NCBI RefSeq assembly: GCF_000152725.1
Contig: NZ_CH724131.1
Location: 1,289,856 to 1,353,855, forward strand
DNA from: Pseudooceanicola batsensis HTCC2597
GTDB taxonomy: Bacteria; Pseudomonadota; Alphaproteobacteria; Rhodobacterales; Rhodobacteraceae
Length of the DNA: 64,000 bases
Direction: 5' to 3'
The notes below the pieces were generated by a model. It did no database searches. It saw only the letters and a list, made by a program, of their open reading frames with translations, and was not told the DNA's origin. Below are positions 8,029-17,568 of the stretch, piece after piece (positions within the stretch are counted from its first letter, which is position 1; every line of letters starts with the position of its first letter). The position numbers were made by a program, and so were the translations under genes.

Positions 8029-8482
8029 GAGCCGCGCGTCCGCGCCCCCGGGGCGGTCCGCTTCCCCTCTCGCGGTGAGCTCTCCCACCCCGGCGCGACA
8101 ACGCCGCGCCAGAACCGGGCCGACGCCGTCCCGGCCGTTCCGGTTCCTGTGGTTGCCCGACGATCGCGCACGAGGGCGGCCCGCGAGCACCGCCCCGAGC
8201 GGCGCGCCGGCACGTCCCGCCGGGCGGGCCGGGCGGGCGACCGCCCCGGTGTGCCGCGCACATTCGGGTGTTGCGGAACCTGTCGCTCGGCACCCCCTCC
8301 AACCTCGGCGATGCCCCCGCACCCCCGCCCAGAGGGTGCGCCGGACCAGCCGCCTCACCGACACGGGACCCCGATAAAAAACGCCCCCGCAGGCCACTGC
8401 GGAGGCGTCGGGAGCCGGCGGTCGCTCCACCAGCAGATGATGCGCCCCGCCGGTTTCGTCCGCGAGGCCGGGCCAGTGCCCC
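8029..8482. other. Gene-free convergent spacer
   Basis: The 454 bases between the SGNH gene and the leftward 5'-nucleotidase gene hold the terminator of the latter (8374-8408). Open frames on both strands here are Arg/Pro/Ala-rich composition artefacts with no ribosome-binding site. Nothing else is seen. Confidence 0.6.
8374..8408 (-). terminator. Rho-independent terminator of the 5'-nucleotidase gene
   Basis: On the minus strand a near-perfect hairpin (ACGCCTCCGCA, short loop, TGCGGGGGCGT) is followed directly by TTTTTT. It stands about 75 bases past the stop of the nucleotidase gene. This is the clearest classical terminator in the window. Confidence 0.85.
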
Positions 8483-10051
8483 TTACTTCTGCGTGATCCG
8501 GCCGTCGGTATAGGGTGCGTAGGGCCCCTGCTCCGCCAGGTATTCCGCCGTCACATCGGCCAGATCGGGGCCGAAGTCATAGGCGTTCTCGGCATCGCGG
8601 AACATGGAATAGCCGTCGCCGCCGTTGCGGACATAGTTGTTGGTCACCGCGAGATAGGTCTTCTCGGGGTCGATTGGCACGAATTCCTCGCCCTCCTTCA
8701 CCATCACGTCCGACACGCGGCTGCCCGGCTCGGCCGAGGCGTCGAAGGTGAACTTGAGCCCCGCCACCTGCGGGAAGCGGCCGGCGCCGTCCTCGATCTG
8801 GCTGACGCCGTTCTCGAGCGCCTCGACGATCGTCGCGCCGGAGGCCTCGAAGGTCGACAGCGTGTTCTGGAACGGCAGCACCGTCAGAACCTCGCCCATG
8901 GTCACCTCGCCCGCGTCGATCGAGGCCCGCAGACCGCCGCTGTTGGCGATGGCGATCTGCACGCCCTGATCCGCCACGCGGTCGAGCATCGCATCGGCGA
9001 CCAGATTGCCCATGCTGCATTCCTGCGCACGGCAGACGTCCCGGTTGCCTTCGATCGCCTCGGAGGTTTCGGCCACGACCCGGTTGCGAATCTCGTCGAG
9101 CGGCGCGGCGGCTTCGCCGATGCGCGCCTTGACCTCTTCGTTCTCGGTCACGGCGGCATCCATGATGATCGGCGCGCCGCTGGCCTCGGTCACCTTGCCC
9201 GCGTCGTCGAAGGTCACGTTCAGCTCGCCCAGGAACTTGCCGTAGGCATAGGCCTGCACGATGGCCGTATCGCCGATCATGGTGGGATAGGCGCCCTCGG
9301 CCCCGTCCATGTCGCCCAGCAGCGTGTTGGAATGGCCGCCGACGATCACGTCGACGCCGGTGGTATTCTCGGCCACCTGCTTGTCGACGTTGTAGCCGGA
9401 GTGGGAGAGCACGATGATCTTGTTCACGCCATCGCCGGTCAGCTTGTCGACCTCGCCCTGCACGGCCTCTGACGGGTCGGTGAAGACGATGTTGGGCCCC
9501 GGCGAGGCCAGTTCAGGGGTGTCCTGCGGCGTCAGGCCGATCAGGCCGATCCGCTCGCCGCCCTGTTCGATCACGGTGGATTTCATCAGCACGTCCGCCA
9601 GCAGCGCCTCGCCCGAGACGTCGGCGTTGGACATCAGCACCGGGAACTCGACCGCGTCCATGAAGCCGCGCAGGACCTCGGGGCCGTCGTCGAATTCGTG
9701 GTTGCCCACGGTCATCGCGTCATAGCCCATCCGGTTCATCATCTCGGCGGCGAGCTTGCCCTTGTAATAGGTGTAGAACAACGTGCCCTGGAACTGGTCG
9801 CCCCCGTCCACGAGGATCGAGTTGTCCGACCGCGCGCGGGCCTCTTCGATGGCGGTGACCAGGCGGGCCGAGCCGCCGAAGCATTCGCCGGCGTCGTTGT
9901 CCTCGGCCGAGCAGCCCGAATCGTATTTCGAGATCGGTTCGAACCGGGCATGGAAGTCGTTGGTATGCAGGATGGTGAGCGAATAGTCGGCAGCGGCGGA
10001 CCCGGCCGTCAGGGCCAGCGCGGCGGTACCGGTAAGCAGACGCGTCAACAT
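8483..10051 (-). CDS. Periplasmic 5'-nucleotidase / bifunctional metallophosphatase
   Basis: A 522-residue secreted enzyme. A signal peptide (residues 1-22, ending SAAA-DY) precedes the calcineurin-like metallophosphatase domain with HTNDFHARF, DGGDQFQGT, GNHEFD and GGHSN, all metal-ligand motifs, at roughly residues 28-240. The C-terminal 5'-nucleotidase domain (about 330-500) has NSGGLRASI and the nucleotide-binding NNYVRNGGDGYSMF. It should strip phosphate from nucleotides outside the cytoplasm, feeding nucleoside uptake. Two Cys pairs in the exported part could form disulfides. ATG at 10051 begins the signal peptide; the open frame upstream lacks a ribosome-binding site. A strong terminator follows. 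Confidence 0.9.
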   Translation of the reverse strand: MLTRLLTGTAALALTAGSAAADYSLTILHTNDFHARFEPISKYDSGCSAEDNDAGECFGGSARLVTAIEEARARSDNSILVDGGDQFQGTLFYTYYKGKLAAEMMNRMGYDAMTVGNHEFDDGPEVLRGFMDAVEFPVLMSNADVSGEALLADVLMKSTVIEQGGERIGLIGLTPQDTPELASPGPNIVFTDPSEAVQGEVDKLTGDGVNKIIVLSHSGYNVDKQVAENTTGVDVIVGGHSNTLLGDMDGAEGAYPTMIGDTAIVQAYAYGKFLGELNVTFDDAGKVTEASGAPIIMDAAVTENEEVKARIGEAAAPLDEIRNRVVAETSEAIEGNRDVCRAQECSMGNLVADAMLDRVADQGVQIAIANSGGLRASIDAGEVTMGEVLTVLPFQNTLSTFEASGATIVEALENGVSQIEDGAGRFPQVAGLKFTFDASAEPGSRVSDVMVKEGEEFVPIDPEKTYLAVTNNYVRNGGDGYSMFRDAENAYDFGPDLADVTAEYLAEQGPYAPYTDGRITQK

Positions 10052-10269
10052 GGGGAACCTCTTCTGTTGGATTATGCAGCGATGGTGGCGCGGCGCGCGG
10101 GGATAGTCAAAGGCGATCGTAGCGGCAAGCCGCGATCCGCGCGGCCCGGAGCCCGCCATGCCCGCTCCGGCCCCGTTCCCGCGCCGCGGGGCGCGGGTCG
10201 CGGGTGACGTCGTGGCCCCGCGCCGCGCCGGGGATTGACCGTCGCAGCGGTCTGGGCCATGCCACGCCC

Positions 10270-10608
10270 ATGGCGATCTACAAGATATTCCGGCGCGCCG
10301 AATGGGACGACCTGGCGCGGCACGGCGAGACCGCGGGGGCGCCGGTCGACCTCGCGGACGGGTTCATTCATTTCTCGACCGCCGCGCAGGCGCCCGAGAC
10401 CGCGGCGAAACACTTCGCCGGGGCCACCGGGCTGGTGCTCGCCGCGGTGGAGGCCGAGGCCCTGGGCGATGCGCTGAAATGGGAGGTGTCGCGCGGCGGC
10501 GCGCTGTTCCCCCATCTCTACCGGCCCCTGCGGCGCGCGGATATTCTGTGGCAGGCCGACCTGCCGCTGGTGGACGGGCGCCACGTCTTTCCGGACCGCA
10601 TGACATGA
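10270..10608 (+). CDS. DUF952 family protein
   Basis: A 112-residue cytoplasmic protein. [12 protein letters not shown], the central [11 protein letters not shown] and the late [16 protein letters not shown] match the DUF952 family (small globular proteins related to glutathione S-transferase-like and ADP-ribosyl-binding folds; no agreed function). It is the first gene of a tight trio: its TGA overlaps the pyrD ATG (ATGA). The link to pyrD is common in this family of bacteria but does not explain its role. Confidence 0.85.
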   Translation: MAIYKIFRRAEWDDLARHGETAGAPVDLADGFIHFSTAAQAPETAAKHFAGATGLVLAAVEAEALGDALKWEVSRGGALFPHLYRPLRRADILWQADLPLVDGRHVFPDRMT

Positions 10609-11663
10609 GCCTCGCGGAACGGATCGGACTGAGGGCGCTGCGGTCGGTCGATCCCGAAACCGCGCACCGCCTGGCCCTGAAGGGGCTGAAACTCGGGCTC
10701 GTCCCGCTGCCGGGCGCGATCACCTCGCCCCGGCTTGCCACCGAGGTCGCCGGGCTGGACCTGCCCAACCCCCTCGGGCTTGCGGCCGGGTTCGACAAGA
10801 ACGCCGAATGCCTGGCACCGCTGGGTCGCGCCGGGTTCGGCTTTGTCGAGGTCGGAGCGGCCACGCCCCGGCCGCAGCCGGGAAACCCGCGCCCGCGGCT
10901 CTTCCGCCTGCCCGGGGACGGCGCGGTGATCAACCGCTTCGGCTTCAACAACCACGGGATGGAGGCCATCGCCACCCGGCTCGAGCGCCGGCCGCAGGGC
11001 GGCATCGTCGGCCTGAACCTCGGGGCGAACAAGGACAGCGCCGACCGGTCCGAGGACTACGCCCGCGTGCTGGCCCGCTGCGGACCGCATGTCGATTTCG
11101 CCACGATCAACGTCAGCTCGCCCAACACCGAGAACCTGCGCGACCTGCAGGGGGCGGCGGCGCTCGAGGCGCTGCTGCTCAAGGTGACCGAGGCGCGCGA
11201 CTGGCTGCCCCGGCGCATCCCGCTATTCCTCAAGATCGCGCCGGACCTGACCGAGGCGGAACTGGCCGATGTCGCGCGGATCGTGATCTATCGCGGCATC
11301 GACGGCATCGTCGCCACCAACACGACGCTGAGCCGCCGGGGCCTGACCGACGCGCACCGCACCGAAAAGGGCGGGCTTTCGGGCGCGCCGCTCTTCGCGC
11401 CCTCGACCCGGGTGCTGGCCCGGCTTCACGACCTGACCGGGGGCAACGTGCCGCTCATCGGCGTCGGCGGCATCGCATCGGCGGAAGACGCCTATGCCAA
11501 GATCCGCGCCGGTGCTTCGGCCTTGCAGCTCTATACCGCCCTGGCCTATCAGGGCCTGTCGCTCGCCGCCGGGATCCTGCGCGGGCTGGACGCTCTGCTG
11601 CAACGCGACGGCTATGCCAATGTGGCCGAGGCCGTCGGGACAGGACGGAAGGACTGGCTTTGA
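10605..11663 (+). CDS. pyrD: Dihydroorotate dehydrogenase (quinone)
   Basis: Oxidises dihydroorotate to orotate with FMN and passes electrons to the quinone pool; fourth step of pyrimidine synthesis. The 352-residue length and the N-terminal extension ([20 protein letters not shown]) mark the membrane-associated class 2 enzyme. [14 protein letters not shown], the [12 protein letters not shown] block with the catalytic Ser, FLKIAPDL and [12 protein letters not shown] follow in order. The start overlaps the DUF952 stop by four bases and its own stop overlaps the TTG start of the next gene. Confidence 0.95.
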   Translation: MSLAERIGLRALRSVDPETAHRLALKGLKLGLVPLPGAITSPRLATEVAGLDLPNPLGLAAGFDKNAECLAPLGRAGFGFVEVGAATPRPQPGNPRPRLFRLPGDGAVINRFGFNNHGMEAIATRLERRPQGGIVGLNLGANKDSADRSEDYARVLARCGPHVDFATINVSSPNTENLRDLQGAAALEALLLKVTEARDWLPRRIPLFLKIAPDLTEAELADVARIVIYRGIDGIVATNTTLSRRGLTDAHRTEKGGLSGAPLFAPSTRVLARLHDLTGGNVPLIGVGGIASAEDAYAKIRAGASALQLYTALAYQGLSLAAGILRGLDALLQRDGYANVAEAVGTGRKDWL

Positions 11664-12004
11664 TCCTCTGGCACAACCCCCGCTGCTCCAAGTCGCGCCA
11701 GGCGCTGGCGCTGATCGAATCGCATGGCCACCGGCCCAAGATCCGCGCCTACCTGCACGACGCCCCGAGCGAGGACGAGATCCGCGGCGTCCTGGCGAGT
11801 CTGCGCCTGGCCCCCATCGGCATGATGCGGCGGTCGGAGAAGAGGTTCGCGGAACTGGGCCTGAGCGCGCAGTCCGAGCCCGACACGCTGATCGCCGCCA
11901 TGGCGGAGAACCCTATCCTGATCGAACGTCCGATCCTGATCGTGGGCTCGCGCGCCGCCATCGGCCGGCCGGTCGAGAACCTCCTGCCGCTGCTCACGGA
12001 CTGA
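11660..12004 (+). CDS. ArsC/Spx family protein (arsenate reductase-like), TTG start
   Basis: A 114-residue thioredoxin-fold protein. [12 protein letters not shown] carries the Cys9-x-x-Ser active-site pattern, and [20 protein letters not shown] is the late family segment with the conserved Arg. Family members reduce arsenate with glutaredoxin (ArsC) or act like YffB; no arsenic gene is nearby, so a general thiol role is as likely. The frame has no ATG near the family start; TTG at 11660 overlaps the pyrD stop (TTGA), giving an N-terminus of the right length. Translation therefore probably depends on coupling to pyrD. Confidence 0.82.
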   Translation: MILWHNPRCSKSRQALALIESHGHRPKIRAYLHDAPSEDEIRGVLASLRLAPIGMMRRSEKRFAELGLSAQSEPDTLIAAMAENPILIERPILIVGSRAAIGRPVENLLPLLTD

Positions 12005-12111
12005 CCGAACGGACCCCGCCCCGGGTCGGGCCCCATTGAGACCTGTGGCGCACGGCGCATTCCCCGCTGCGCGGGCGCTTGCCGTTCGGGCGGCGCCCCC
12101 GGCCCGACCGC

Positions 12112-12158
12112 GCGGGGCTCTGCCCCGCACCCCGGGATATTTTCCGGACCAAAGAAGC
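12112..12158 (+). repeat. Composite hairpin repeat, copy 2
   Basis: Hairpin I GCGGGGC (12112-12118), TCT, GCCCCGC (12122-12128) is followed directly by the core ACCCCGGGATATTTTCCGGA then CCAAAGAAGC. Hairpin II is absent. It lies 107 bases past the ArsC-like stop in the same orientation, between convergent genes. Confidence 0.8.
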
Positions 12159-12189
12159 AGGGGCGCGCGCATGGGCCGGGGGGGCGGTC

Positions 12190-13515
12190 TCAGGCGGCCT
12201 CCGGCGGCAGGTCGGCCGAGGCTTCGAGCGCGGGGTATTTCCAGGCCAGGGTCGCGCCGCGGGCGATGAAGGAGACGAGCAGCGCCATCCAGAGCCCGTG
12301 GTTGCCGAAGGCCGGGATCAGCGTGACCACGGCGAGGCAGTAGATCGCGAAGCTGACGGCCATCATGTTGCGCATGTCCCGGGACCGCGCCGCGCCGATG
12401 AAGATGCCGTCGAACATCCAGCTGGCGCAGCCGGCGAGCGGCGCCGCCACCATCCAGGGCAGATAGTCGCGCGCGGCGAGCCGCACCTCGGGCGCCGTGG
12501 CCATCAGGTCGATGATCATCCCGCCCGCGAGGGCGAAGACCAGCGCCATGAGGACGCAGATGGCGCCCCCCCAGATGCCGGTCATCACGCCGCCCCGGCG
12601 CAGGGCCGCGCGGTCGCGGCGGCCGAGCGCCTGGCCGACGAAGGCCTCGGCCGCGAAGGCGAACCCGTCCATCGCATAGGCGGTGATGAACATGAACTGC
12701 ATCAGCACCTGGTTCGCGGCCAGGTGCACGTCGCCGAAATCCGAACCGAAGTAGATGAACGAGACCAGGATCATCTCGAGCAGCAGCGACCGGATCAGGA
12801 TGTCGCGGTTGACCACCGCCATGCGCGTCAGCCGGGCGCGGTCGAAGACCCGGGGCCAGTCGCGCCAGGCGGGGACGCGGAAGGCCGCGCGGCAGAGCCA
12901 GAGCCCGACGAGGCAGCCGGTCCATTCCGCGATCAAGGTGGCCGTGGCCACCCCCGACACGCCCCAGTCGAAGCCCAGCACGAAGAGCAGGTCGAGCCCC
13001 ATGTTGAGCCCGTTCATCAGCACCTGGACGACAAGCACCGCGCCGGTCCTTTCCTGCGCGATGAGCCAGCCGGTGATGCCGAAGACGGCGATCGCCGCCG
13101 GCGCCGACCAGATGCGGATGCCCATGTAGGCCCGCGCCAGCTCCTCGACCTCGGGCGAGGCGGGCGAGAGGGCGAAGGCCGCGCCGAAGATCGGCCCCTG
13201 CAGGAGGATCAGCGCCAGCCCGCCGGTCGCCGCGATCAGCAGGGCGCGGGTCAGCAGGGCCGCGACCTCGTGGCTCTGGCCGGCGCCGATCGCGTTGGCG
13301 GTCAGGCCGGTGGTCCCCATCCGGAGAAAGCCGAACATCCAGTAGATGGCGGTGAGGGTGATGCCGCCGATCCCCACGGCGCCGATCGGCGCCGCCGCGC
13401 CCATCTGCCCCACGACGCCCGTGTCCACGGCCGCCAGCAGCGGAACGGTGGCGTTCGACAGGACGATCGGCAGGGCGATCCGGAGCACGCGGCGATGCGT
13501 GATCGGATCAGCCAT
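12190..13515 (-). CDS. MATE family efflux transporter
   Basis: A 441-residue inner-membrane protein with about twelve hydrophobic segments. The N-terminal LRIALPIVLSNATVPLLAAV followed by DTGVVGQ is the DinF-type MATE start, and the second half repeats the pattern around FMFITAYAMDGFAFAAEAFVG. MATE pumps export organic cations, drugs or oxidised bases in exchange for Na+ or H+; the substrate is not predictable. Its start codon lies inside the last codons of the thioesterase gene upstream (8-base overlap), so the three genes 14508-12190 form one translationally coupled unit. Confidence 0.9.
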   Translation of the reverse strand: MADPITHRRVLRIALPIVLSNATVPLLAAVDTGVVGQMGAAAPIGAVGIGGITLTAIYWMFGFLRMGTTGLTANAIGAGQSHEVAALLTRALLIAATGGLALILLQGPIFGAAFALSPASPEVEELARAYMGIRIWSAPAAIAVFGITGWLIAQERTGAVLVVQVLMNGLNMGLDLLFVLGFDWGVSGVATATLIAEWTGCLVGLWLCRAAFRVPAWRDWPRVFDRARLTRMAVVNRDILIRSLLLEMILVSFIYFGSDFGDVHLAANQVLMQFMFITAYAMDGFAFAAEAFVGQALGRRDRAALRRGGVMTGIWGGAICVLMALVFALAGGMIIDLMATAPEVRLAARDYLPWMVAAPLAGCASWMFDGIFIGAARSRDMRNMMAVSFAIYCLAVVTLIPAFGNHGLWMALLVSFIARGATLAWKYPALEASADLPPEAA

Positions 13516-14038
13516 CGCCGTCTCCGTCCCCGGGACGGCGGGGCATCAGGAAATGGCCCGTGGCCTGGGCGAAGGGCCGGTCGCGGTTGTCCTGCCAGGC
13601 CTCGGCCTGGACGCTGGCGTAGCGGCGGCCCGACCGGGTGATGCGCGCCCGGGCATACCCGTCGCGCGGCAGGCCCGAGCGCAGGTAGTCGATGGTGAAG
13701 TCGATGGTCTTGGGCAGGCGCGGCATCCGGTCATCGGCGGGATCGAGCGCCCCGCTCTCGACCTCGTCCCAGAGCATCGACCAGCCAAGCTCGACCACGG
13801 CCGCGATTTCGAGAAAACCCGCGATCACCCCGCCGTGCAGCGCCGGCAGCATCGGGTTGCCGATCAGCCTGTCGTCGAAGGGCAGGATGGCGGTGAGCTC
13901 GTCCCCGCGCCGGTCGAAGCGCACGCCGAGAAACTGCGCGTAAGGCACCCGCCCGACGAGCGCCGCCAGCGCCGCATCGCGCCGCTGCTTGATCACCTGG
14001 ACCGGTTCGGGCCGGTCCTGTGGCCTCTTCGCGCTCAT
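13508..14038 (-). CDS. PaaI-type hotdog thioesterase (second of two)
   Basis: A 176-residue hotdog-fold protein of the PaaI/YbgC group. The central LPALHGGVIAGFLEIAAVVE carries the HGG motif with the expected acidic residue in the following helix, and TIDFTIDYLRSG is the strand that lines the acyl-CoA site. It probably hydrolyses an acyl-CoA. ATG at 14038 overlaps the stop of the paralogue upstream (ATGA). The two thioesterases are distant paralogues placed head to tail before the MATE gene. Confidence 0.85.
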   Translation of the reverse strand: MSAKRPQDRPEPVQVIKQRRDAALAALVGRVPYAQFLGVRFDRRGDELTAILPFDDRLIGNPMLPALHGGVIAGFLEIAAVVELGWSMLWDEVESGALDPADDRMPRLPKTIDFTIDYLRSGLPRDGYARARITRSGRRYASVQAEAWQDNRDRPFAQATGHFLMPRRPGDGDGDG

Positions 14039-14508
14039 GACGCCGCCGCGAAGGTGAAGGCGCCGGTCGCCGCCGCCACGGGCCGCTCGGTGTCGTCGTC
14101 CAGCGCCTCGGCCCGCACGAAGGCGACCGAGCGGGTGACGTGATAGCATTCGGCCCGCGCGATGACGGCCTGACCGGGCGTGGCGGCGCGCATGTAGTCG
14201 ATGCGCAGATCCAGGGTCGCCGTGCCGCCGGTATTCTCGGGATGACAGATCACCGCCGCGCCGCAGGTCGAATCGAGCAGGGAGGACACGGCTCCGCCGT
14301 GCAGCACCCCGGTGTCGGGATCGCCCACGAGTTCGGCGCTGTAGGGCAGCAGGAATTCGGCCCGGCCCTCCCCGAGGCTGCGCACCTCGAGCCCCAGCGC
14401 CTTGGCGTGCGGCAGCGCCTCCATGAACTGGCGGGTCATCCGGATGACCTCTTCCCGGGACCGGCGCCGGGACGGTTTCGAAGGCTCGGGGGTATCGTTC
14501 GGCGGCAT
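14035..14508 (-). CDS. PaaI-type hotdog thioesterase (first of two)
   Basis: A 157-residue hotdog-fold protein. DTGVLHGGAVSSLLDSTCGA shows the HGG motif and the active-site Asp in the next helix; ATLDLRIDYMRAATPGQ is the conserved strand. A good ribosome-binding site (AAAGGAG) precedes ATG 14508, which is why the longer frame upstream was rejected. It is the promoter-proximal gene of the thioesterase-thioesterase-MATE unit. It is divergent from the first MerR gene with 161 bases between. The acyl-CoA substrate is unknown; the neighbouring beta-oxidation genes make fatty acyl-CoA plausible. Confidence 0.86.
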   Translation of the reverse strand: MPPNDTPEPSKPSRRRSREEVIRMTRQFMEALPHAKALGLEVRSLGEGRAEFLLPYSAELVGDPDTGVLHGGAVSSLLDSTCGAAVICHPENTGGTATLDLRIDYMRAATPGQAVIARAECYHVTRSVAFVRAEALDDDTERPVAAATGAFTFAAAS

Positions 14509-14669
14509 GGCGGCTCCTTTGCGGGGACTATGCTCGCCAAAGCGCAGGAGGGGCAAGCCCCGCCCGCCGTTACCCGGCCACCACCTTGCGGCGAGGCCGG
14601 ATTCGGGACAAGATGCCCCCGCGTCAGAATCCAAGGCGTTCAGGCACAACCAGGGCGGAGACCCGGCAG

Positions 14670-15083
14670 ATGACCGAATCACGCATAAGTTTCAAGGAGA
14701 TGTGCGCCAAGTTCGACGTGACCCCGCGGACGCTGCGGTATTACGAGTACATCGAACTGCTCAGCCCCGAGCGCGAGGGCCGCTCGCGCTTCTATTCCTC
14801 CCGCGACTGCGCCCGGATGAAGCTGATCCTGCGGGGGCGCAAGTACGGCTTTTCGCTGGAATCCATCCGCCAGTGGCTCGACATCTACGACGAGGAGGGC
14901 TCGGCCGCCCAGATGAAGATCTGGATCGAGAACGCCGACGCCCAGCTGGACGAGCTGCGCCGCCAGCGCGAACAGATCGACGAGACGATAGAAGAGCTTC
15001 AGGCGCTGCGCGACCGCACGGCGGCCTCTTCCGAGGCCTTTCGCGAATCGAAGGACGCGGTGGCGGATATCGTCGAGAAATAG
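14670..15083 (+). CDS. MerR family regulator, first paralogue
   Basis: A 137-residue MerR-type protein: winged-helix DNA-binding part (KFDVTPRTLRYYEYIELLSP, about residues 14-33), conserved RGRKYGFSLESIRQWLDIYD, then a coiled-coil dimerisation helix to the end. No metal-binding cysteines are placed as in metal sensors, which fits the LiuR/MmgR-like subgroup that governs acyl-CoA and branched-chain degradation genes. About half of its first 85 residues match the second MerR protein at 15271. It lies at the head of the beta-oxidation cluster. ATG at 14670 keeps the family N-terminus. Confidence 0.85.
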   Translation: MTESRISFKEMCAKFDVTPRTLRYYEYIELLSPEREGRSRFYSSRDCARMKLILRGRKYGFSLESIRQWLDIYDEEGSAAQMKIWIENADAQLDELRRQREQIDETIEELQALRDRTAASSEAFRESKDAVADIVEK

Positions 15084-15149
15084 GCGCGCCGGTCGCGCCG
15101 GAGACCCTCGCGATTTACAAAAGTTTCACGAATGGCGGGTTTACCTTGC

Positions 15150-15164
15150 TTGATGTTACGTCAA
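15150..15164. promoter_or_regulatory. Inverted repeat, likely MerR-family operator
   Basis: TTGATG (15150-15155), TTA, CGTCAA (15159-15164) forms an inverted repeat with one mismatch. A further CGTCAA half-site lies at 15198-15203. Both are in the AT-rich 187-base gap before the second MerR gene. MerR regulators of acyl-CoA catabolism often bind such sites in front of their own gene; which protein binds here is not known. Confidence 0.5.
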
Positions 15165-15270
15165 CTTTGAAATGACGCGACGTACCGCTTACGCTTGCGT
15201 CAACCACCGTTGTATCGAGAGCTGTGTTCTGGTTTTTGACCATTTGATCAAAAATCGTCGGAAGTGAACC

Positions 15271-15675
15271 ATGAACACCCAAGACCAGATGACGATCCGC
15301 GAGATGTGCGAAGCCTTCCAGGTCACCGCGCGCACCCTGCGGTTCTATGAAGCGAAGGAGCTCTTGTTTCCGATCCGTATCGGCCAGAAGCGGCTTTTCA
15401 CCCGGCGCGACCGGGCCCGGCTGAAACTGATCCTGCGCGGCAAGCGCTTCGGATTCAGCCTCGAGGAAATCCGCCAGCTGCTCGACCTCTACGACATGGG
15501 CGACCAGCAGCACACGCAGCTGATCCAGACCTACGAGGTCGCCGAGCAACGACTGGCGGACATGGAGAAGCAGCGTGACGATCTGAACGCCGCGATCGCG
15601 GAACTGAAAGAGCAGATGGACTGGGGCGCCAAGATGATCGCGTCCCTGAAACAGGACAAGAAGGCGGCGGAATAA
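15271..15675 (+). CDS. MerR family regulator, second paralogue
   Basis: A 134-residue MerR-type protein. Winged helix EAFQVTARTLRFYEAKELLF, then LKLILRGKRFGFSLEEIRQL and a C-terminal coiled coil. It is close in length and sequence to the MerR protein at 14670 and probably arose by duplication. It has its own AT-rich upstream region with an inverted repeat at 15150, and is followed after 27 bases by the acyl-CoA dehydrogenase, its most likely target besides itself. The inducer would be a pathway CoA ester by analogy with LiuR-like proteins; this is an inference. Confidence 0.85.
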   Translation: MNTQDQMTIREMCEAFQVTARTLRFYEAKELLFPIRIGQKRLFTRRDRARLKLILRGKRFGFSLEEIRQLLDLYDMGDQQHTQLIQTYEVAEQRLADMEKQRDDLNAAIAELKEQMDWGAKMIASLKQDKKAAE

Positions 15676-15702
15676 CCCCTCCGCCGACAAAGGGAGAGAG
15701 CC

Positions 15703-17481
15703 ATGCCGACCTTTACCGCCCCCGTCAAGGACATGCAGTTCATCCTGCACGACGTTCTGAAGACGTCCGAGCAGGATGTGACCGGGTACGACGATCTCGA
15801 CCGGGACTTCACCGCCGCGATCCTCGAAGAGGCCGGCAAGCTCGCCTCCGAGGTCTTCGCGCCGCTGAACGCCGTCGGCGACAGCCAGGGCGTGACGCTT
15901 GAGAACGGTGTGGTCCGCACCCCCGAGGGCTTCAAGGAGGCCTTCGAACGGTTCCGCGAAGGCGGCTGGGCCGGGCTGGACTGCGACCCCGACTACGGCG
16001 GCCAGGGCCTGCCCTACCTGCTCTCGACCGCCACGGGCGAGATCTTCTCGTCCTCGAACATGGCCTTCATGATGTACCCGGGCCTGACCCACGGCGCCTA
16101 TTCCGCCATCCATGCCCACGGGACGGACGCGCAGAAGCAGACCTATCTGCCCAAGATGGTCAGCTGCGAATGGACCGGCACGATGAACCTGACGGAGCCG
16201 CATTGCGGCACGGACCTGGGCCTCATGCGGACCAGGGCCGAGCCGCAGGACGACGGCTCCTATGCCATCACGGGGCAGAAGATCTTCATCTCCGCCGGCG
16301 ATCACGACATGTCCGAGAACGTGATCCACCTTGTCCTCGCCAAGATCCCCGGCGGTCCCGAAGGCATCAAGGGCGTGTCGCTCTTCATCGTGCCCAAGTT
16401 CCTCGTCAAGGACGACAACACCCCCGGCGACCGCAACGCCGTCTCGGTCGGCAAGGTCGAGGAGAAGATGGGCATCCACGGAAACGCCACCTGCGTGATG
16501 AACTACGACGGCGCGACCGGCTACCTCCTGGGCGAGGAGCACAAGGGCATGCGCGCCATGTTCACCATGATGAACGAGGCGCGCCTGGGCGTGGCGATGC
16601 AGGGCCTCTCCCAGGCCACCGTCGCCTACGAGAACGCGCTGGCCTATGCCAAGGACCGTCTGCAGGGCCGCGCCGTCACCGGCGCCGAGAACCCCGACGG
16701 CCCGGCGGATCCGCTGATCGTCCACCCCGACATCCGCCGGTCGCTCATGGACCAGAAGAGCTTTGTCGAGGGCGCCCGCGCCTTCGGCCTCTGGTCCGCC
16801 TCGCTGATCGACCGCTCGCATCGCATGGGCGACGACCAGGCCGAGGGGCTCGTCTCGCTCATGACCCCGGTGCTCAAGGGCTTCCTCACCGATCAGGGCT
16901 TCGACATGACCGTGCTGGCACAGCAGATCTACGGCGGTCACGGCTATATCGAGGAATGGGGCATGTCGCAGTTCACCCGCGACGCCCGCATCGCCATGAT
17001 CTACGAAGGCGCGAACGGCATCCAGGCGCTCGACCTCGTCGGCCGCAAGCTGGCGGCGCAGGGCGGCAAGCCCGCCATGGCCTTCTTCGAGGAGATCAAG
17101 GGGTTCATCAAGGAGAACTCCGATGACGAGGACCTGAAGGCCAACTTCATGGACCCGCTCAAGACCGCGTCCAAGCAGCTGCAGGAAGCGGCGATGTTCT
17201 TCATGCAGAACGGCATGAAGAACCCGAACGAGGCGCTCTCGGGCTCCTACGATTTCATGCACCTCTTCGGCCACGTCTGCCTGGGCTACATGTGGGCCCG
17301 CATGGCGGTCGTCGCGAAGGCCGCGCTGGCCGCCGGTGCCGAGGACCGAGACTTCTACGACACCAAGCTCGCGACAGGCCGCTATTACATGGCCCGCCGT
17401 CTGCCCGCCTGCGCCATGCACGTGGCCCGGATCACCTCCGGCGCCGAAACCGTCATGGCACTCGACGCGGCCAACTTCTGA
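15703..17481 (+). CDS. Acyl-CoA dehydrogenase, large (FadE5/DmdC-like) type
   Basis: A 592-residue flavoprotein, longer than the common 380-residue type by a C-terminal helical domain. [11 protein letters not shown] (about residues 163-173) is the FAD/acyl-CoA contact region, FISAGDHD follows, and [18 protein letters not shown] carries the catalytic-base Glu and FAD contacts (about residues 432-449). This subgroup includes FadE5-like enzymes and DmdC, which oxidises methylmercaptopropionyl-CoA in marine relatives. Substrate choice cannot be read from sequence; the thiolase and FadJ-type genes downstream favour ordinary beta-oxidation. AGGGAGAG precedes the ATG. Confidence 0.9.
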   Translation: MPTFTAPVKDMQFILHDVLKTSEQDVTGYDDLDRDFTAAILEEAGKLASEVFAPLNAVGDSQGVTLENGVVRTPEGFKEAFERFREGGWAGLDCDPDYGGQGLPYLLSTATGEIFSSSNMAFMMYPGLTHGAYSAIHAHGTDAQKQTYLPKMVSCEWTGTMNLTEPHCGTDLGLMRTRAEPQDDGSYAITGQKIFISAGDHDMSENVIHLVLAKIPGGPEGIKGVSLFIVPKFLVKDDNTPGDRNAVSVGKVEEKMGIHGNATCVMNYDGATGYLLGEEHKGMRAMFTMMNEARLGVAMQGLSQATVAYENALAYAKDRLQGRAVTGAENPDGPADPLIVHPDIRRSLMDQKSFVEGARAFGLWSASLIDRSHRMGDDQAEGLVSLMTPVLKGFLTDQGFDMTVLAQQIYGGHGYIEEWGMSQFTRDARIAMIYEGANGIQALDLVGRKLAAQGGKPAMAFFEEIKGFIKENSDDEDLKANFMDPLKTASKQLQEAAMFFMQNGMKNPNEALSGSYDFMHLFGHVCLGYMWARMAVVAKAALAAGAEDRDFYDTKLATGRYYMARRLPACAMHVARITSGAETVMALDAANF

Positions 17482-17568
17482 GCCGGGACCAACCCGCGCC
17501 ATGCGATCCGACGGGGGGCGTCAGCCTCCGCTCACGGGATCCGGCGGCCCACCCGCCGGTCGAGGCAG

